Assembly (NCBI RefSeq): GCF_009295825.1
Contig: NZ_WHKF01000004.1
Location: 124,001-188,000 of the forward strand
Direction: 5' to 3'
DNA from: Marinifilum sp. N1E240
GTDB lineage: Bacteria; Bacteroidota; Bacteroidia; Bacteroidales; Marinifilaceae
Length of the DNA: 64,000 nucleotides
Shown: in pieces, positions 35,265-45,295 of the stretch
How the letters are laid out: every line of letters starts with the position of its first letter
Position numbering within the stretch: position 1 is the stretch's first letter
The notes under the pieces: model-generated
The model's input: the letters and a program-made list of their open reading frames with translations, nothing else
The model's database searches: none
What the model was told of the DNA's origin: nothing
Made by a program: the position numbers and the translations under genes

Positions 35265-35804
35265 CTACTTCTTTAACTTAAAGAAACTAAAATTCACACT
35301 CCCATAGGTTCTTTTTTCAAAAAAAGATGGATGTGCTGAGAAGTCATTTGCTGAACCATGTTCAACAATTAAAAGACCATTTTCAGTTAATAATTCTTTT
35401 TCCAGAATAGAATTTGGGATACTATCTATACCTTTCATATCGAATGGAGGATCTGCAAAAACCATATCAAATTTCTGACGACAGGATTTTACAAAGCGAA
35501 AAACATCGGATTTAATAGGAAGTATTTGTTCAAACTTTAGTTCTTCAATCGTTTTTTGAATGAATGCAAAGTGGCGATGATTTTTTTCTACACAAATTAT
35601 TTTTTCTGCACCTCTCGATGCAAATTCATAACTAATACCACCTGTACCTCCAAATAGGTCTAATACGCTTAAATCTTCGAAATCTATCATGTTATTCAAA
35701 ACATTAAATAGATTTTCTTTGGCAAAATCGGTTGTAGGTCGTGCCTTGAAACTTTTATCCGGAGTTATCCTTCTACCTTTATGTGTCCCGCTTACTATTC
35801 GCAC
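35265..35804 (-). CDS. rsmD: 16S rRNA (guanine(966)-N(2))-methyltransferase RsmD
   Basis: 179 aa. Class I SAM-dependent methyltransferase that modifies G966 of 16S rRNA in the 30S subunit. Visible: RIVSGTHKGRRI at the N-terminus, ARPTTDFAKENLFNVL, the SAM motif LDLFGGTGGISYEFASRG, and the catalytic FADPPF motif. The length fits. It overlaps the upstream DUF3822 gene by 10 bp, a pairing conserved in Bacteroidota. Confidence 0.95.
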   Translation of the reverse strand: MRIVSGTHKGRRITPDKSFKARPTTDFAKENLFNVLNNMIDFEDLSVLDLFGGTGGISYEFASRGAEKIICVEKNHRHFAFIQKTIEELKFEQILPIKSDVFRFVKSCRQKFDMVFADPPFDMKGIDSIPNSILEKELLTENGLLIVEHGSANDFSAHPSFFEKRTYGSVNFSFFKLKK

Positions 35805-36643
35805 CTGGATAAATTTATTAGATTAATATATTGATTGTATTCCTTATGGGGAATGGCATTTTTTATTCTCAGTTCCGTGGGAAGGAGTTTAACCTCTACA
35901 TGGGTCAAGTATTTTTTTAGCAATTGTATGGATTTACTTTCTTCTTGTATCAGTCCATCTACTATTAGCTTACTTCTTTCGTTGTTTAGCTTTTGTTGTT
36001 TGTAAACATTAAGAATGTAATAAGCTAAATCTGAATCTTCGGTGTACGAAAAACTGTTAATGAAATGTTTGTTGTTTCTATCCGGAATGATGATATGAAA
36101 GAAACTCTTTTGAATGTTTACAAAAATATTTGGATTATTATCATGTGGTTCTTCTTTAATAGCACATGAATAAAAAGGATAAGTGTGATGATAGAATTTA
36201 ACTGTTGAGAATTGTTGTATCAGTACTTCCTTGAAGTTATTAGGTATAGAAAAGACACAATACGATTCTAAAGCTGAAATATTATTCTGCTCTAACACTT
36301 CCTCTTCTGATAATTCATGACAGAGCTGAAAACTTTCAAAAGCGAATTGCTCGGAATAAAATTCATTTGGTATCAGAACAGATTTGTTTGAGACCCATAA
36401 AACTGAAATTGTTTTATATTTTAAATTGAGTAACTCGTTGTTTCGAATTTGCTCTTTAAATGAATTAAGAGTTTCAATTGTTGAGTTCTGATCGAATGTT
36501 TGAAAGCGTTTTAATGCCAAACATTTTTTATTTCCGTTGAGTATAGAAAAAGAAAATCCATCCGAGCCAACTCGGATGGATAAATTATATTCTTCAGTTT
36601 TGTTTTTATCAAATGTAGACTCAACAAATACTAGGTCGTCCAT
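35795..36643 (-). CDS. DUF3822 family protein
   Basis: 282 aa. DUF3822 is a Bacteroidota family with an actin/ASKHA-like outline and no known function; it is regularly next to rsmD, as here (10-bp overlap). Recognised by YNLSIRVGSDGFSFSILN at the start, FYSEQFAFESFQLCHELSEEE in the middle, and the C-terminal KYLTHVEVKLLPTELRIKNAI. No signal peptide or membrane helix. The coupling to rsmD suggests, but does not prove, a role in rRNA or ribosome work. Confidence 0.85.
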   Translation of the reverse strand: MDDLVFVESTFDKNKTEEYNLSIRVGSDGFSFSILNGNKKCLALKRFQTFDQNSTIETLNSFKEQIRNNELLNLKYKTISVLWVSNKSVLIPNEFYSEQFAFESFQLCHELSEEEVLEQNNISALESYCVFSIPNNFKEVLIQQFSTVKFYHHTYPFYSCAIKEEPHDNNPNIFVNIQKSFFHIIIPDRNNKHFINSFSYTEDSDLAYYILNVYKQQKLNNERSKLIVDGLIQEESKSIQLLKKYLTHVEVKLLPTELRIKNAIPHKEYNQYINLINLSRCE

Positions 36644-36654
36644 ATAGTAAAGGA

Positions 36655-37296
36655 TTACTCCCAGTTTCCTGCGTTATTGTTAGCTTCTTCAAGAGAACCT
36701 ACCATTAAGCCTGGGTATTTGTTCAAACGAATACGGTTACCATTTAATTCTTTAATTTCTTCACTATACTCTTCAAAGATATCTTCGAAAATTATCATGT
36801 TAGAAACTCTTGCTTCGAAAACCTGAACTTTAACTTGAGAACCTGTTATGAAAACACCAGCTCCTAATTTAAATTCATGCTGTCCTTTAGTGAAAGGAAC
36901 GTATTTTAAATTCTCAATCGCATATTCTTTTCCAAAAATAGTGTCAAGAGCTGAAATTTTAATAGTATCACGAGTAATGAATCCTTTTTTAACAGCTTCT
37001 TTTTCAGTCATACCTGCTTCAACCTGCTCATCAGTAAGAGAACCAATAGATTTGATCAAAGGCATTGAGTCAGTCTTGATAAAGCTAATCAATGTATCAA
37101 AACTTCCAGTGTACTTACCATTAACTTCTTTATAAGCTCCTTGTGCTTTGCGAATATCTTTCAATTGATCGATAATTCTTTCGTAACGTTGCTCCTGGAT
37201 TTTACCAAATTCAAGTGGCTTGTTAATACTTTGGTAGCTTAAGTAAGCAAGTGCAATAATTGCTATGAATAGTAAGATTTGAAAGATTTTTTTCAT
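36655..37296 (-). CDS. Hypothetical membrane-anchored protein (pilin-like N-terminus)
   Basis: 213 aa from the ATG at 37296 (an upstream ATG at 37332 overlaps the promoter box, so it is rejected). One N-terminal helix (IFQILLFIAIIALAYLSYQSI) is followed by RYERIIDQLKDIRKAQGAYKEVNGKYTGSFDTLISFI, which is like the N-terminal helix and tail of pseudopilins in which a long helix precedes a small globular domain. No prepilin cleavage motif is visible. First gene of a run with DUF3822 and rsmD (11 bp before DUF3822). The function is unknown. Confidence 0.75.
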   Translation of the reverse strand: MKKIFQILLFIAIIALAYLSYQSINKPLEFGKIQEQRYERIIDQLKDIRKAQGAYKEVNGKYTGSFDTLISFIKTDSMPLIKSIGSLTDEQVEAGMTEKEAVKKGFITRDTIKISALDTIFGKEYAIENLKYVPFTKGQHEFKLGAGVFITGSQVKVQVFEARVSNMIIFEDIFEEYSEEIKELNGNRIRLNKYPGLMVGSLEEANNNAGNWE

Positions 37297-37329
37297 TTTT
37301 ATTCTTATTAGTTTGTGTAAGTTTGTCTG

Positions 37330-37337
37330 CAAATTTA
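37330..37337 (-). promoter_or_regulatory. -7 box of the hypothetical-DUF3822-rsmD operon
   Basis: Minus strand TAAATTTG (TAnnTTTG), 34 bp before the chosen ATG at 37296. Confidence 0.5.
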
Positions 37338-37386
37338 AAAAAAAAATCTATTTGGCTATTTTTATATCCATTAAAATTTAACAGAA

Positions 37387-38820
37387 ATGATAAAAAATCA
37401 CCTTGCCGATATGATTAGGGAGCATCTTAAATTCGCTCCAACTAGTGATCAAACTAAGGCTATAGTTGATTTAGCTGATTTTGTAATTCAGGATTCTGAG
37501 AAAAAAATTTTTTTATTAAAAGGATACGCCGGAACAGGAAAAACAACTTTAGTTAGTGCCCTTACTTCAACATTAGGCGATTTAAAGATAAAAACGGTTC
37601 TTTTAGCACCTACAGGTCGAGCGGCGAAAGTGCTAAGTCAATATTCTAAAAAGTCTGCTTTTACCATTCACAAAAAAATATATCGACAAAAATCATTGGC
37701 TGATGCAGATGGTGTTTTTGTAAAGGATAGAAATTTGCACAATAATACTGTCTTTTTGGTGGATGAAGCCTCTATGATTTCTAACTATTCTCCTGAAGCT
37801 AGTGTGTTTGGTTCGGGTTGTCTTTTAGACGATTTGATAGAATATGTTTATGCAGGTAAAAATTGCAAATTGATACTGGTAGGAGATTCTGCTCAGTTAC
37901 CTCCTGTTGGTTTAGATATTAGTCCTGCTCTTGATCCGGAAGAGTTGCGTGCCTGTTATAATTATGGAATTGAGGAGTTAACCTTAACTCAAGTTGTTCG
38001 TCAAAATCAAGAATCTGGCATTTTAATGAATGCGACCGAATTGAGAAAAATGTTAAGGGAGAATCAAGATGGATTTCCAGCCTTGTCAACAAATCAATTT
38101 CCAGATGTATTTAAGATTACTGGTGCCGATTTAATTGAAGAAATATCATCAGCTCATTACCAGTATGGTGTCGAGGATACAATTGTAATAAGTCGATCTA
38201 ATAAGAGAGCGAATCGATTCAATCAGGGGATTCGAAATACTGTTCTTTATCGTGAAGAGGAAATATCAGTGGGAGACTTATTAATGGTTGTGAAGAACAA
38301 TTATTTTTGGGCACACGATATCGAAAATCTTGATTTTATTGCCAATGGAGATATCATTGAAATTGTTCGGATTAAAAAGCATATTGAAATGTATGGTTTT
38401 AGGTATGCAGAGGTGACTGTGCGCTTTCCTGATTATGATGATGTAGAATTGGATACAATGATCATGCTGGATACTTTGGATATTGAAACAGCATCATTGG
38501 GTTATGAAGAGAACAAGAAATTGTTTTTTGCCGTGGCAGAGGATTATGCCGATATAAAAATAAAAAAGAAGCGATTCGAAAAAGTTCGTAATGATAAATT
38601 CTTTAATGCCATGCAAGTGAAATTTGCTTATTCAGTAACTTGCCATAAAGCACAAGGAGGGCAGTGGAAAGCTGTTTTTGTTGACCAGGGGTATTTAACG
38701 GATGAATTACTTAACCGAGAATATTACAGATGGCTGTATACAGCATTAACACGAGCTACTGAAAAGCTTTTTCTGGTAAATTTTAAAAAAGATTTTTTTC
38801 CTGATGAGGAAGAGTATTAA
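37387..38820 (+). CDS. RecD-like ATP-dependent DNA helicase
   Basis: 477 aa, superfamily 1 helicase. Walker A GYAGTGKTT (46-54), motif II LVDEASMIS, motif III LVGDSAQLPPVG, motif IV-V region TLTQVVRQNQESGILM, and motif VI region YSVTCHKAQGGQWKAVFVD with YTALTRATEKL. It is shorter than full RecD2 (~700 aa) and has no N-terminal HhH domains, matching the small Bacteroidota RecD-like group of putative exonuclease V alpha-type helicases. It lies divergently from the hypothetical/DUF3822/rsmD operon. Confidence 0.88.
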   Translation: MIKNHLADMIREHLKFAPTSDQTKAIVDLADFVIQDSEKKIFLLKGYAGTGKTTLVSALTSTLGDLKIKTVLLAPTGRAAKVLSQYSKKSAFTIHKKIYRQKSLADADGVFVKDRNLHNNTVFLVDEASMISNYSPEASVFGSGCLLDDLIEYVYAGKNCKLILVGDSAQLPPVGLDISPALDPEELRACYNYGIEELTLTQVVRQNQESGILMNATELRKMLRENQDGFPALSTNQFPDVFKITGADLIEEISSAHYQYGVEDTIVISRSNKRANRFNQGIRNTVLYREEEISVGDLLMVVKNNYFWAHDIENLDFIANGDIIEIVRIKKHIEMYGFRYAEVTVRFPDYDDVELDTMIMLDTLDIETASLGYEENKKLFFAVAEDYADIKIKKKRFEKVRNDKFFNAMQVKFAYSVTCHKAQGGQWKAVFVDQGYLTDELLNREYYRWLYTALTRATEKLFLVNFKKDFFPDEEEY

Positions 38821-40037
38821 ATCTCAATACCAATCATTAAAATATCATCGGTTTGTTCATTGCTGTGTTTCCACTTTTCCAGCCAATTAAAGATATCTGA
38901 TTTTTGAAGATTGATAGATTTTCCTTGTATTTCAAGAAGTTTTTCGTAAAACTGCTTTCGCTTTAATCTTTTTTGTTGGTCTCCACCTAATTGATCTGTA
39001 ATTCCATCGCTGTAAAGGAAAATTCTGTCTCCAGAATGTATTTTGATTTTTTTAGTGGTAAATTCTACGAATTCAGATTCTTTTCCAATAGAATTTCTAT
39101 CTCCGGAAACTTCAAAAAGAGAATGAGTTGAGCTAGATAATTTTGCTTCAGTATCCAGATTGTCTACAATTAATTGAGTATTGTTTTCACGAATAATCAC
39201 AAGTGCTCTTTTCGCACCAACAAATTCAAGAATATTATCTTGTGGATATATCGAACAAAATACACCATCCATACCATCATGTTGAGTGTACGTATCTGCA
39301 GAGGTATTTAAAACTTTACTAAACTTTCGACTTAAAAGAGAAAAAATTTGTTCCGCATTAACTTCATTGCCATTTTGAGATAAGGTATGAAGTTCCATCT
39401 GACCCATTATGGTTAACATAGCTGCAGGAACACCATGTCCGGTGCAATCAAAAAGTCCAATACTTTTTTTGTTGTAGCTTTGTTGTATCCAATAAAAATC
39501 ACCTCCGATGACATGTTTTGGCAGGTTGATTATGAAAGATTTTGGATATAGTCTTCTGAAATGTTCAGCATCAGGAAGAATCGATCTTTGAATTCGCTGA
39601 GCATGAATCATACCTTGGTGAATATCGTAATATGATTTGTATTTTGAAATTTCTTGTTTTTGTTCATTTATCTGAAAAGCAATCAGAACCTTTGTTTGCA
39701 ACTCAGTAAAGTCAATTGGCTTTTTTACGTAATCTTGAGCACCTAAGCTAAGAGTAGCTTTAATGCTTTCCATTTCCGTTTTTGCCGTAACCATAATTAC
39801 GGGAATTTCTCTTAACCTCTCATTTGCTTGAATACGCTCAAGAACCTCAATTCCATCCATAACGGGCATCATGATATCTAGCAAAACCACATCTGGAATA
39901 TTTGTTTCCAACCAAGCAAGCGCTTGCTGTCCACTTTCCTTCGATATGACATTGTATTCGCGTCTAAAATATGCCTCGATTAGTTTGTTGTTGATTGGTG
40001 AATCGTCAACAGAGAGAATGGTTCTTTTACTGTCCAT
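38817..40037 (-). CDS. Receiver domain - PP2C (RsbU/SpoIIE-type) phosphatase fusion
   Basis: 406 aa. Residues 1-125: response regulator receiver with phosphoacceptor Asp54 (VLLDIMMPVMDG), acidic pair Asp11/12 and Lys104 in VTAKTEME. Then a linker and residues ~165-405: PP2C-type Ser/Thr phosphatase with metal motifs (GGDFYWIQ, GLFDCTGHGVPAAMLT, LYSDGITDQLGG). Such proteins dephosphorylate STAS or SiaC-like partners after the receiver is phosphorylated; a STAS gene and siaC lie in this window, though distant. The 3' end overlaps the helicase gene's end by 4 bp. Confidence 0.92.
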   Translation of the reverse strand: MDSKRTILSVDDSPINNKLIEAYFRREYNVISKESGQQALAWLETNIPDVVLLDIMMPVMDGIEVLERIQANERLREIPVIMVTAKTEMESIKATLSLGAQDYVKKPIDFTELQTKVLIAFQINEQKQEISKYKSYYDIHQGMIHAQRIQRSILPDAEHFRRLYPKSFIINLPKHVIGGDFYWIQQSYNKKSIGLFDCTGHGVPAAMLTIMGQMELHTLSQNGNEVNAEQIFSLLSRKFSKVLNTSADTYTQHDGMDGVFCSIYPQDNILEFVGAKRALVIIRENNTQLIVDNLDTEAKLSSSTHSLFEVSGDRNSIGKESEFVEFTTKKIKIHSGDRIFLYSDGITDQLGGDQQKRLKRKQFYEKLLEIQGKSINLQKSDIFNWLEKWKHSNEQTDDILMIGIEI

Positions 40038-40052
40038 AGGTTAGAATAAGTG

Positions 40053-40076
40053 TAGGGTAGCTTTTATGCTACCCTA
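40053..40076 (-). terminator. Hairpin after the sugar phosphomutase gene
   Basis: TAGGGTAGC / GCTACCCTA, perfect 9-bp stem between the mutase and receiver-phosphatase genes. No T run, so it may instead be a processing or attenuation structure. Confidence 0.5.
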
Positions 40077-40082
40077 AATTTA

Positions 40083-41825
40083 TTAGTTTAATTTTAAAGA
40101 ATCTATTATTCCATCAATTTTTTTATTTGCTTTTTCTTCTGTAATAAAAAATTCATTAAGAGAATTTAATTTCTCACGAACTTCGAAATAAAATTTGATT
40201 TTTGGTTCTGTTCCAGATGGACGCACAGAAATCTTAGTTCCATCCTCAAGATAGAATTGTAAAACATCTGCAGTTGTTTCAAAATCAAGATCGGTAGCTT
40301 CACCAGTAATTGGATTGGTGGCTTTTCTGGTTGTATAGTCTTTTACCAAAATCATTTTCGATCCATTAATTTCTTTCGGTGTATTAAACCTGTAATCATG
40401 CATCATTTGATTGATTTCCTGAGATCCTTGTAATCCTTCACGAACAATGTAGATCATTTTCTCTTTAGAAAATCCATATTCAATGTAAATTTCTTTTAAA
40501 ATATCGAATAGGTTTTTTCCTTGATCCTTAGCCCAAGCTGCAATTTCAGCCATAACACTACATGCCGATACGGCATCTTTGTCTCGTGTAAAGTCACCAG
40601 GCATGTATCCGAATGATTCTTCACCACCTCCAACATAGTTTTTCTCAGGATTCTTTCGCATAACGTCTGCAATCCATTTAAAACCAGTGTAGGCGTCGAA
40701 ACATTCTACGTTGTTTTTCTCTGCTACATCTTTGAATAATTCAGTGGTTACAATTGTTTTAACCACGTAATCATTACCTGTAAGAAGACCTAATTCTCTT
40801 CTTCTTTTAATAAGATAATAGGTAAAAATTAAAGCCGTTTGGTTACCATTAATGATTTCCCATTCGCCTTTATCATTTTTCACAGAGATTCCCAAACGAT
40901 CACCATCAGGATCACATGCCATTACTAAATCAGCATCAACCTCTTCAGCTTTATCCACTGCCATTTTTAGAGCCTCTGGCTCTTCTGGGTTCGCAGACCA
41001 TACAGTTGGGAAATTACCATCTACAACATCTTGTTCCGGAATGTGAATTACATTTTCAAAACCGAAATTAGCCAATGAATCAGGAACAAGTTTTACTGTA
41101 GTTCCGTGAAGTGGTGTAAATACAATCTTAAGATCTTTCTGATTTTTAATCGCCTCAGGTGAAAGAGTTAATGTTTTAACTGTGTCGAGATATAACTTAT
41201 CCATTTCAGCACCTAAAACTTCTATCAAATCTGGATTTCCTTCGAATTTAATATCATCAACTTTAACCGCCTTAACAGCATCGATGATATTTTTATCGTG
41301 AGGCGTTACAATCTGAGATCCATCGTCCCAATAAGCTTTGTAACCATTGTACTCTTTAGGATTGTGAGATGCAGTAATAATTACACCTGATTTACAACCC
41401 AAATGACGAATGGCAAAAGACATTTCGGGTGTTGGTCTTAAATCGTCAAATATATATGCTTTAATTCCATTAGCAGAAAAAATATTAGCTACCGTATCCG
41501 AAAATAATTTACTATTATTTCTACAGTCATAGCCAATGCAAATTGAAATTTCTTCGTCTGAGAAACATTCATTTAAATAGTTTGCTAAACCTTGAGTGGC
41601 GGCCCCAACTGTGTATATATTCATTCGGTTAGTTCCGGGACCCATTTTTCCTCGTAATCCTCCGGTTCCAAATTCTAAATCTTTGTAAAAAGAATCTATA
41701 AGATTGGTCTGATCTTCCTGGTTAAGTAGAGATTGAACGTCACTTTTTGTCGTCTCGTCATAATTCCCATCAAGCCATAAGTTGGCTTTTTCAATAACAC
41801 TTTCTAAAATTTCCGTTTTGTTCAT
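40083..41825 (-). CDS. Phospho-sugar mutase (phosphoglucomutase/phosphomannomutase family)
   Basis: 580 aa. Alpha-D-phosphohexomutase with the phosphoserine loop TASHNPKEYNGYK (Ser153), the metal loop ACDPDGDRLG, the sugar-binding GGEESFGY, and the C-terminal phosphate loop SVRPSGTEPKIKFY. It interconverts hexose 1- and 6-phosphates, supplying glucose-1-phosphate for RfbA and for UDP-glucose upstream of Ugd. It heads the left end of the nucleotide-sugar block and is transcribed in the same direction as rfbDCA (21 bp after rfbD). Confidence 0.92.
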   Translation of the reverse strand: MNKTEILESVIEKANLWLDGNYDETTKSDVQSLLNQEDQTNLIDSFYKDLEFGTGGLRGKMGPGTNRMNIYTVGAATQGLANYLNECFSDEEISICIGYDCRNNSKLFSDTVANIFSANGIKAYIFDDLRPTPEMSFAIRHLGCKSGVIITASHNPKEYNGYKAYWDDGSQIVTPHDKNIIDAVKAVKVDDIKFEGNPDLIEVLGAEMDKLYLDTVKTLTLSPEAIKNQKDLKIVFTPLHGTTVKLVPDSLANFGFENVIHIPEQDVVDGNFPTVWSANPEEPEALKMAVDKAEEVDADLVMACDPDGDRLGISVKNDKGEWEIINGNQTALIFTYYLIKRRRELGLLTGNDYVVKTIVTTELFKDVAEKNNVECFDAYTGFKWIADVMRKNPEKNYVGGGEESFGYMPGDFTRDKDAVSACSVMAEIAAWAKDQGKNLFDILKEIYIEYGFSKEKMIYIVREGLQGSQEINQMMHDYRFNTPKEINGSKMILVKDYTTRKATNPITGEATDLDFETTADVLQFYLEDGTKISVRPSGTEPKIKFYFEVREKLNSLNEFFITEEKANKKIDGIIDSLKLN

Positions 41826-41846
41826 TTCCGAAAAGGTTTCTAATAA

Positions 41847-42719
41847 TTAACTATTTATTCTATTGATACAATGAGATATCCTTCCCCTCCAGTGCGGAAT
41901 ATCGAGACCAAAAATATGTTTAATTTTTGATTTATTCAAAACACTGTAATGTGGTCTTTTTGCAAGACACTTAAAGTCCTTACTTTCAATGGTGTTTATT
42001 TTACAGTCATTCTTAGCTTCAATTTGAATTTCGCTGGCAAAATCAAACCAACTGCAAACACCTTCGTTTGAATAGTGATAAGTTCCATAATCATTAAAGT
42101 CTTTGTCTGCGTGTATTTTTTTGATGATTTGTATAATACATGAAGCTAAATCGTGAGCATAAGTTGGTGTACCTACCTGATCAACAATAACTCCTAGTTG
42201 ATCTTTATCTTTACCCAAATTAATCATTGTTTTTAGGAAGTTTTTCCCAAAAGGAGAATAGAGCCATGAGGTTCTAATGATAATATGCTTAAGGCAAATG
42301 GTTCTTAGAAATTCTTCACCTTCAAATTTAGTATTTCCATAAACTCCTTGTGGAGCTATTGTTTCATTTTCCTGATAAGGTTTAAAGCCTTCGCCAGAGA
42401 AAACGTAATCTGTAGAAATATGAATTGGAGTTATTTCATGTAATTTCGAAACTTCAGCAAGGTTTTTTACTGCAATGGCATTAATTAGCCTGGCAGTTTC
42501 TTCGTCTTTTTCAGCTTGATCGACGTTTGTGTAGGCAGCACAATTTATTAAGTATTTTATCTTTTTTCCTGTAATAAAATCCGATAATGCCTTCGGAGAT
42601 GTAATGTCAAGTTCGGCAACATCGGTAAAAATAAATTCAAATTCTGGAAAAATTGATGATAATTCCTTGATTTCAGATCCCAATTGTCCATTGCTTCCGG
42701 TCACTAAGATTTTTGTCAT
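41847..42719 (-). CDS. rfbD: dTDP-4-dehydrorhamnose reductase
   Basis: 290 aa. Short-chain reductase that makes dTDP-L-rhamnose. NAD(P) motif TGSNGQLGSEI at the N-terminus, TDYVFSGEGFKPYQENE, the YGNTKFEGE catalytic Tyr-Lys, and IIRTSWLYSPFGKNF. It follows rfbC by 9 bp, in an operon with rfbC and rfbA. The dehydratase RfbB (step 2 of the pathway) is not found in the window. Confidence 0.93.
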   Translation of the reverse strand: MTKILVTGSNGQLGSEIKELSSIFPEFEFIFTDVAELDITSPKALSDFITGKKIKYLINCAAYTNVDQAEKDEETARLINAIAVKNLAEVSKLHEITPIHISTDYVFSGEGFKPYQENETIAPQGVYGNTKFEGEEFLRTICLKHIIIRTSWLYSPFGKNFLKTMINLGKDKDQLGVIVDQVGTPTYAHDLASCIIQIIKKIHADKDFNDYGTYHYSNEGVCSWFDFASEIQIEAKNDCKINTIESKDFKCLAKRPHYSVLNKSKIKHIFGLDIPHWRGRISHCINRINS

Positions 42720-42728
42720 AAAAGCGGT

Positions 42729-43289
42729 TTATTTACCAAATTTAAAATTCTTTTCTGCTTCCTTAAAGTTTGGTAGCACTTTGTCTTTAGGCGATATTAT
42801 TGCATTTTCAGCTGAAATTCTCCAATCTATATTCAAGTAAGGATCATTAAAATTTAAACCTCTCTCAGCTTTGGGTTGGTAGAGGCTATCACATTTATAA
42901 ACAAAAGTTGCAGTTTCGCTCAAGACCGAAAATCCATGAGCAAAGCCTTTGGGTATTAAGAATTGTATTTTATTTTCGGCAGAAAGTTCAATACCTCTCC
43001 ATTTTCCGTAGGTGGGAGAATCTTGTCGAAGATCAACCGCAACATCAAAAACTTTTCCTTGAATAACTCTAACCAGTTTGGTTTGAGAATAAGGTGCCAA
43101 TTGATAGTGCAGTCCTCTGATTACTCCATAGCCCGATTTTGATTCATTATCTTGAACAAAATTCAGGTTTAAACCATGTTTCTTAAATTCATTATCATTA
43201 AAGCTTTCGAAAAAATATCCTCTCTCATCTTCGAAAACTCTTGGCTGTATTATTAGTAAATCAGGTATTTCAGTTTTTATGATTTCCAT
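42729..43289 (-). CDS. rfbC: dTDP-4-dehydrorhamnose 3,5-epimerase
   Basis: 186 aa from the ATG at 43289, the normal family length; the ORF also opens at 43322, inside the rfbA 3' end, so the longer form cannot be excluded. Cupin fold with VFEDERGYFFESFN, the VQDNESKSGYGVIRGLHYQ (catalytic His) and FLIPKGFAHGF. Catalyses double epimerisation of the rhamnose intermediate. Between rfbA (16 bp gap) and rfbD in one operon. Confidence 0.92.
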   Translation of the reverse strand: MEIIKTEIPDLLIIQPRVFEDERGYFFESFNDNEFKKHGLNLNFVQDNESKSGYGVIRGLHYQLAPYSQTKLVRVIQGKVFDVAVDLRQDSPTYGKWRGIELSAENKIQFLIPKGFAHGFSVLSETATFVYKCDSLYQPKAERGLNFNDPYLNIDWRISAENAIISPKDKVLPNFKEAEKNFKFGK

Positions 43290-43305
43290 AGTCGATTTGT
43301 TGATT

Positions 43306-44175
43306 CTAATCTTCGTTTGCAATTCTCACCAAATACTCTCCATATTGATTTTTCAGTAATGGTTCAGCTAGTTTTAATAACTGATCTTTATTAATGAATT
43401 TGTTTCGGTAAGCAATTTCCTCTATACAGGCTACTTTTAATCCTTGTCTTTGCTCAATAGTTGCAATAAAATTTGATGCTTGCAACATGCTTTCATGTGT
43501 GCCAGTATCCAACCAAGCCATTCCTCGACCAAGAATTTTAAGATTCAATTGATTTTCTTCAAGGTAAATCCTATTGAGATCTGTGATTTCAAGTTCACCT
43601 CTTTTTGAGGGTTTTAATGATTTCGCTTTTTCAACAACAGAGTTATCGTAAAAATACAAGCCTGTAACTGCGTAATTCGATTTTGGATTCTCTGGTTTTT
43701 CCTCTATGCTCTTAACCAATCCATTCTTATCAAACTCGGCAACACCATATCTCTCAGGGTCATTTACATGATAACCAAAAACATGAGCACCATTGGTTAA
43801 TTTGGCAGATTCGTTTAATTGTTTGCTAAATTCATAACCGTAGTAAAGGTTATCACCAAGAATCATACACACAGGACTATCGCCTATAAATTCTTCACCA
43901 ATAATAAAAGCTTGCGCTAAACCATCAGGCGATGGCTGTTCCGCATAAGATATATCCAATCCGTATTGTTTGCCATCATCAAAAAGATCTTTGTATAAAG
44001 GCAAATCCTTTGGTGTAGATATAATTAGAATTTCCTTTATTCCGGCAAGCATTAGTACCGACAATGGATAATATATCATTGGTTTGTCGTATACAGGGAT
44101 AATTTGCTTGGAAATACTTTTTGTAATGGGATATAATCGAGTACCAGAACCTCCGGCTAATATAATTCCTTTCAT
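43306..44175 (-). CDS. rfbA: Glucose-1-phosphate thymidylyltransferase
   Basis: 289 aa, full length. Nucleotidyltransferase start [58 protein letters not shown], and [15 protein letters not shown]. It joins dTTP with glucose-1-phosphate, the first step to dTDP-rhamnose; activity is normally feedback-inhibited by dTDP-rhamnose. First gene of the rfbACD run; the upstream 80 bp separate it from the UDP-glucuronate decarboxylase gene. Confidence 0.95.
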   Translation of the reverse strand: MKGIILAGGSGTRLYPITKSISKQIIPVYDKPMIYYPLSVLMLAGIKEILIISTPKDLPLYKDLFDDGKQYGLDISYAEQPSPDGLAQAFIIGEEFIGDSPVCMILGDNLYYGYEFSKQLNESAKLTNGAHVFGYHVNDPERYGVAEFDKNGLVKSIEEKPENPKSNYAVTGLYFYDNSVVEKAKSLKPSKRGELEITDLNRIYLEENQLNLKILGRGMAWLDTGTHESMLQASNFIATIEQRQGLKVACIEEIAYRNKFINKDQLLKLAEPLLKNQYGEYLVRIANED

Positions 44176-44255
44176 TTGGATTTAATTTTTAATGATTTTA
44201 TCAAGTCATTCACTAACTTTTTGATTGGTCTCTATTTGATTACTTCACAATTGTT

Positions 44256-45200
44256 TTATCGATTAGATAGTAAGGTGTCGAAATAATCAATAGTTTTGAC
44301 TAAGCCGTTGTTTAGTTGAATGGTAGGCTCCCAATTGTTTAGCTCTTTTTTTGCCAGACTAATGTTTGGCTGTCGTTGAGTAGGATCATCTTGAGGAAGA
44401 GGTAAGTGAATAATTTTAGATTTGGAGTTGGTTAATTCAATCACTTTTTGAGCCAGTTCTAAAATTGTAAATTCGTTAGGATTCCCAATATTTACAGGTC
44501 CTGTAAAATTGTGACGTGTTTGCATCATTCTTGAGATTCCTTCCACCAAATCGTCAACATACTGAAAACTTCTGGTTTGAGATCCATCTCCAAAAATGGT
44601 TATGTCTTCGTTTTGAAGAGCTTGTACGATAAAATTTGAAACCACTCTACCGTCGTCTGGATTCATGTTGGGACCATAAGTATTGAAAATGCGAATGATC
44701 TTGATATCAACATTGTTTTGATTGTGATAATCCATAAACAAGGTTTCTGCACAACGTTTTCCTTCATCATAACAAGAACGGATGCCGATTGGGTTTACAT
44801 TTCCCCAGTAATCCTCTGTTTGCGGGTGAATCTCTGGGTCTCCATATACCTCACTTGTTGAGGCTTGTAGGATTCGAGCTTTTACACGCTTGGCAAGTCC
44901 CAGCATATTTATGGCTCCCATTACAGAAGTTTTTATGGTTTTAATTGGATTATATTGGTAGTGAACTGGTGAAGCAGGACATGCCATATTGTAAATTTCA
45001 TCAACCTCTGCAAAATAAGGAGAGGTTACATCGTGACGAACCAATTCAAAGTATGGATTATCTAATAAATGAGCTATGTTTTTTTTAGCTCCTGTAAAGT
45101 AATTGTCTAGGCAGATAACGTCGTTACCTTCTCTTAATAATCGCTCGCATAGGTGAGAACCGATAAAACCGGCACCTCCGGTTACTAAAACTCTTTTCAT
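44256..45200 (-). CDS. UDP-glucuronate decarboxylase (UDP-xylose synthase)
   Basis: 314 aa, extended [44 protein letters not shown], and [13 protein letters not shown] (catalytic Tyr-x3-Lys) are characteristic of UXS and unlike RfbB, which it replaces next to rfbA. It converts UDP-glucuronate to UDP-xylose, using the product of the upstream ugd gene. Thus the two genes form one pathway. The lone SDR next to rfbACD could be mistaken for rfbB, but the sequence excludes it. Confidence 0.92.
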   Translation of the reverse strand: MKRVLVTGGAGFIGSHLCERLLREGNDVICLDNYFTGAKKNIAHLLDNPYFELVRHDVTSPYFAEVDEIYNMACPASPVHYQYNPIKTIKTSVMGAINMLGLAKRVKARILQASTSEVYGDPEIHPQTEDYWGNVNPIGIRSCYDEGKRCAETLFMDYHNQNNVDIKIIRIFNTYGPNMNPDDGRVVSNFIVQALQNEDITIFGDGSQTRSFQYVDDLVEGISRMMQTRHNFTGPVNIGNPNEFTILELAQKVIELTNSKSKIIHLPLPQDDPTQRQPNISLAKKELNNWEPTIQLNNGLVKTIDYFDTLLSNR

Positions 45201-45253
45201 GTTTTTAGATTTGTTGGTAGCTGTCTTTGCGACATGATGTGTTGTATAAGTAA

Positions 45254-45276
45254 ACCTCCCGAAATTATCGGGAGGT
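45254..45276 (-). terminator. Hairpin after ugd
   Basis: ACCTCCCGA / TCGGGAGGT, perfect 9-bp stem and a 5-nt loop, between ugd and the decarboxylase gene. T run weak. Confidence 0.5.
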
Positions 45277-45295
45277 ATTTGCTCTGAGATTTATT

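Noticed and set aside
44256-45200. rfbB (dTDP-glucose 4,6-dehydratase)
   Set aside because: The position suggests it, but [11 protein letters not shown] and the length of 314 aa identify a UDP-glucuronate decarboxylase.
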